Positions 5,168 through 6,069 of a stretch of 6,069 nt of DNA are shown here, one piece after another. The notes under the pieces were generated by a model. It ran no database searches and was not told the DNA's origin. It was given only the letters and a program-made list of their open reading frames with translations. The stretch is from positions 1 to 6,069 of the forward strand of contig VBLA01000257.1 of the NCBI GenBank assembly GCA_005879245.1, given 5' to 3'. A program made the translations under genes and the position numbers. Source of the DNA: Deltaproteobacteria bacterium. GTDB taxonomy: Bacteria > Desulfobacterota > Binatia > DP-6. The number at the start of each line of letters is the position of its first letter. Within the stretch, counting starts at the first letter, position 1.

Positions 5168-6069
5168 CTAGAAGTACCCCTCCGGCTCCTGGTCGCCCTT
5201 CGGCACCTCGCCGCGGCTCGGGATGTACTTGCCGGTGATCATGTCCTTGTAGCCCATCCCGGGGGCGACCATCGGGTAGACGTGCGCGCTCTGGTCGACC
5301 ATCACTTCGAGGAAGGCCGGACCGGAGAAGCCGACGAACGCCTCGAGCGCTGCCCGGACTTGCTCCGGGTCCGTCACGCGGCGGGCGAAGCCGAAGCCGT
5401 CGGCCTCCACCGCCTTGACGAAGTCCTTCTTGTGGAGGGTCTTGTCGGAGCCGGAGTAGCGGTTCGCGTAGAAGAGATCCTGCCACTGGCGCACCATCCC
5501 GTCGCCAAGGTTGTTCAGGAGGAGCACCTTGACGGGGATGTCGTAGGTGGTGAGGGTCTCGAGCTCGCCGACGTTCATGCGGATGCTGCCGTCGCCGTCG
5601 ACGTCGATCACGAGGGTGCCCGGGTTGGCGAGCTGTGCGCCGATCGCGGCGGGAAGGCCGAAGCCCATCGTCCCCATGCTGCCGGAGGTGAGGAAGGTGC
5701 GCGGGCGGTGGAAGTCGAGGTACTGCGCCGCCCACATCTGGTGCTGGCCGACGCCGGTCGTGACGATGGCGTTGCCGCGCGTGATCGCGTTGAGCGTCGC
5801 GAGCACGTACTCGGCCTGGATGAGCGCCGAGCTCTGGTTGTAGTTGAACGCGTGGCGCTCGCGCAGGAGCTGGAGGTGCGCGTGCCAGCGCTGGAAGCTC
5901 CTCTTGAACCCGGCGCCCGCGCGCTGGAGCTCGGCGAGGCCCTGCTTGGCGTCGCAGACGTAGGCCCAGTCGACGTTCTTGACCTTGCCGATCTCCGAGG
6001 CGTCGACGTCGAGGTGCGCGATCTTCGCCTCCGGCGCGAAGTCCTTCACCTTGCCGGCGACCCGGTCGT
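5168..6069 (-). CDS. ilvB: Acetolactate synthase large subunit, C-terminal part (5' end outside window)
   Basis: The frame is open to the window edge (it reads DRVAGKVKDFAPEAK at the boundary), so about 300 C-terminal residues of a roughly 550-600-residue protein are present. Acetolactate synthase condenses two pyruvates, or pyruvate and 2-oxobutyrate, using thiamine diphosphate in the first common step of branched-chain amino acid synthesis. Seen: the end of the middle domain (IAHLDVDASEIGK), then the diphosphate-binding domain with HQMWAAQY, SGSMGTMGFGLPAAIGAQ, GDGS (codons at 5585-5596) followed 24 residues after the GDG by NN (the classical GDG-X24-NN metal/ThDP motif), and MVRQWQDLFY, a block characteristic of this enzyme rather than of other ThDP decarboxylases. 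The ending VYPMVAPGMGYKDMITGKYI matches the family, with a somewhat longer charged tail ending EGYF. The small subunit IlvN is not in the window. GTG 6049 is internal and not the start. Confidence 0.92.
   Translation of the reverse strand, partial: DRVAGKVKDFAPEAKIAHLDVDASEIGKVKNVDWAYVCDAKQGLAELQRAGAGFKRSFQRWHAHLQLLRERHAFNYNQSSALIQAEYVLATLNAITRGNAIVTTGVGQHQMWAAQYLDFHRPRTFLTSGSMGTMGFGLPAAIGAQLANPGTLVIDVDGDGSIRMNVGELETLTTYDIPVKVLLLNNLGDGMVRQWQDLFYANRYSGSDKTLHKKDFVKAVEADGFGFARRVTDPEQVRAALEAFVGFSGPAFLEVMVDQSAHVYPMVAPGMGYKDMITGKYIPSRGEVPKGDQEPEGYF

Noticed and set aside
5120..5175. Search for a bidirectional terminator between the membrane phosphoesterase and ilvB
   Set aside because: Only short, poorly paired GC stretches and no T-tract were found; not supportable as a terminator.

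Overview
The window is GC-rich bacterial DNA, tightly packed and coding almost from end to end. It holds chromosomal metabolic genes and no recognisable mobile element, RNA gene or CRISPR array. A TesB thioesterase, a PaaI-type hotdog thioesterase, an LLM-class (F420-type) flavin oxidoreductase, an aldo/keto reductase and an acetolactate synthase together suggest a soil or metagenomic lineage with F420-dependent and acyl-CoA-rich metabolism. Possible groups are Binatota, Methylomirabilota/Rokubacteria, other former Deltaproteobacteria, or Actinobacteria. This taxonomic guess is weak because no marker gene is present.

Layout. At 34-~888 (+) lies a nearly full-length acyl-CoA thioesterase II (tesB) with no stop codon at its expected end; its frame stays open to 1500. 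A YfcE-like metallophosphoesterase begins abruptly in another frame at about 887-905, without its N-terminal D-x-H metal-binding segment, and runs to 1426. On the minus strand an apparent two-gene operon is transcribed leftward from 3818. It contains an aldo/keto reductase (3818-2847), then, 9 bases later and with a Shine-Dalgarno that includes the reductase stop codon, a fused ORF (2837-1311). That ORF encodes a hotdog thioesterase domain followed in frame by a complete LLM flavin oxidoreductase. Its 3' end overlaps the metallophosphoesterase and the tesB frame convergently. A 32-base divergent gap carrying a perfect 12-base palindrome separates the aldo/keto reductase from a membrane metallophosphoesterase (3851-5152, +). 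The latter has about five transmembrane segments and a complete YaeI/YkuE-type catalytic domain. Fifteen bases further on, convergent, is the C-terminal half of an acetolactate synthase large subunit (5168 to the window edge, -).

Working together. The minus-strand operon looks like a small redox/acyl-CoA unit: two oxidoreductases of different cofactor type plus a thioesterase. TesB next to it could share acyl-CoA substrates. The membrane phosphoesterase and IlvB look functionally independent. No clearly new system is visible. The most unusual signals are the damaged or fused gene junctions in the first 2.3 kb: tesB/phosphoesterase at ~890, phosphoesterase/LLM at 1311-1426, and hotdog/LLM at ~2255.
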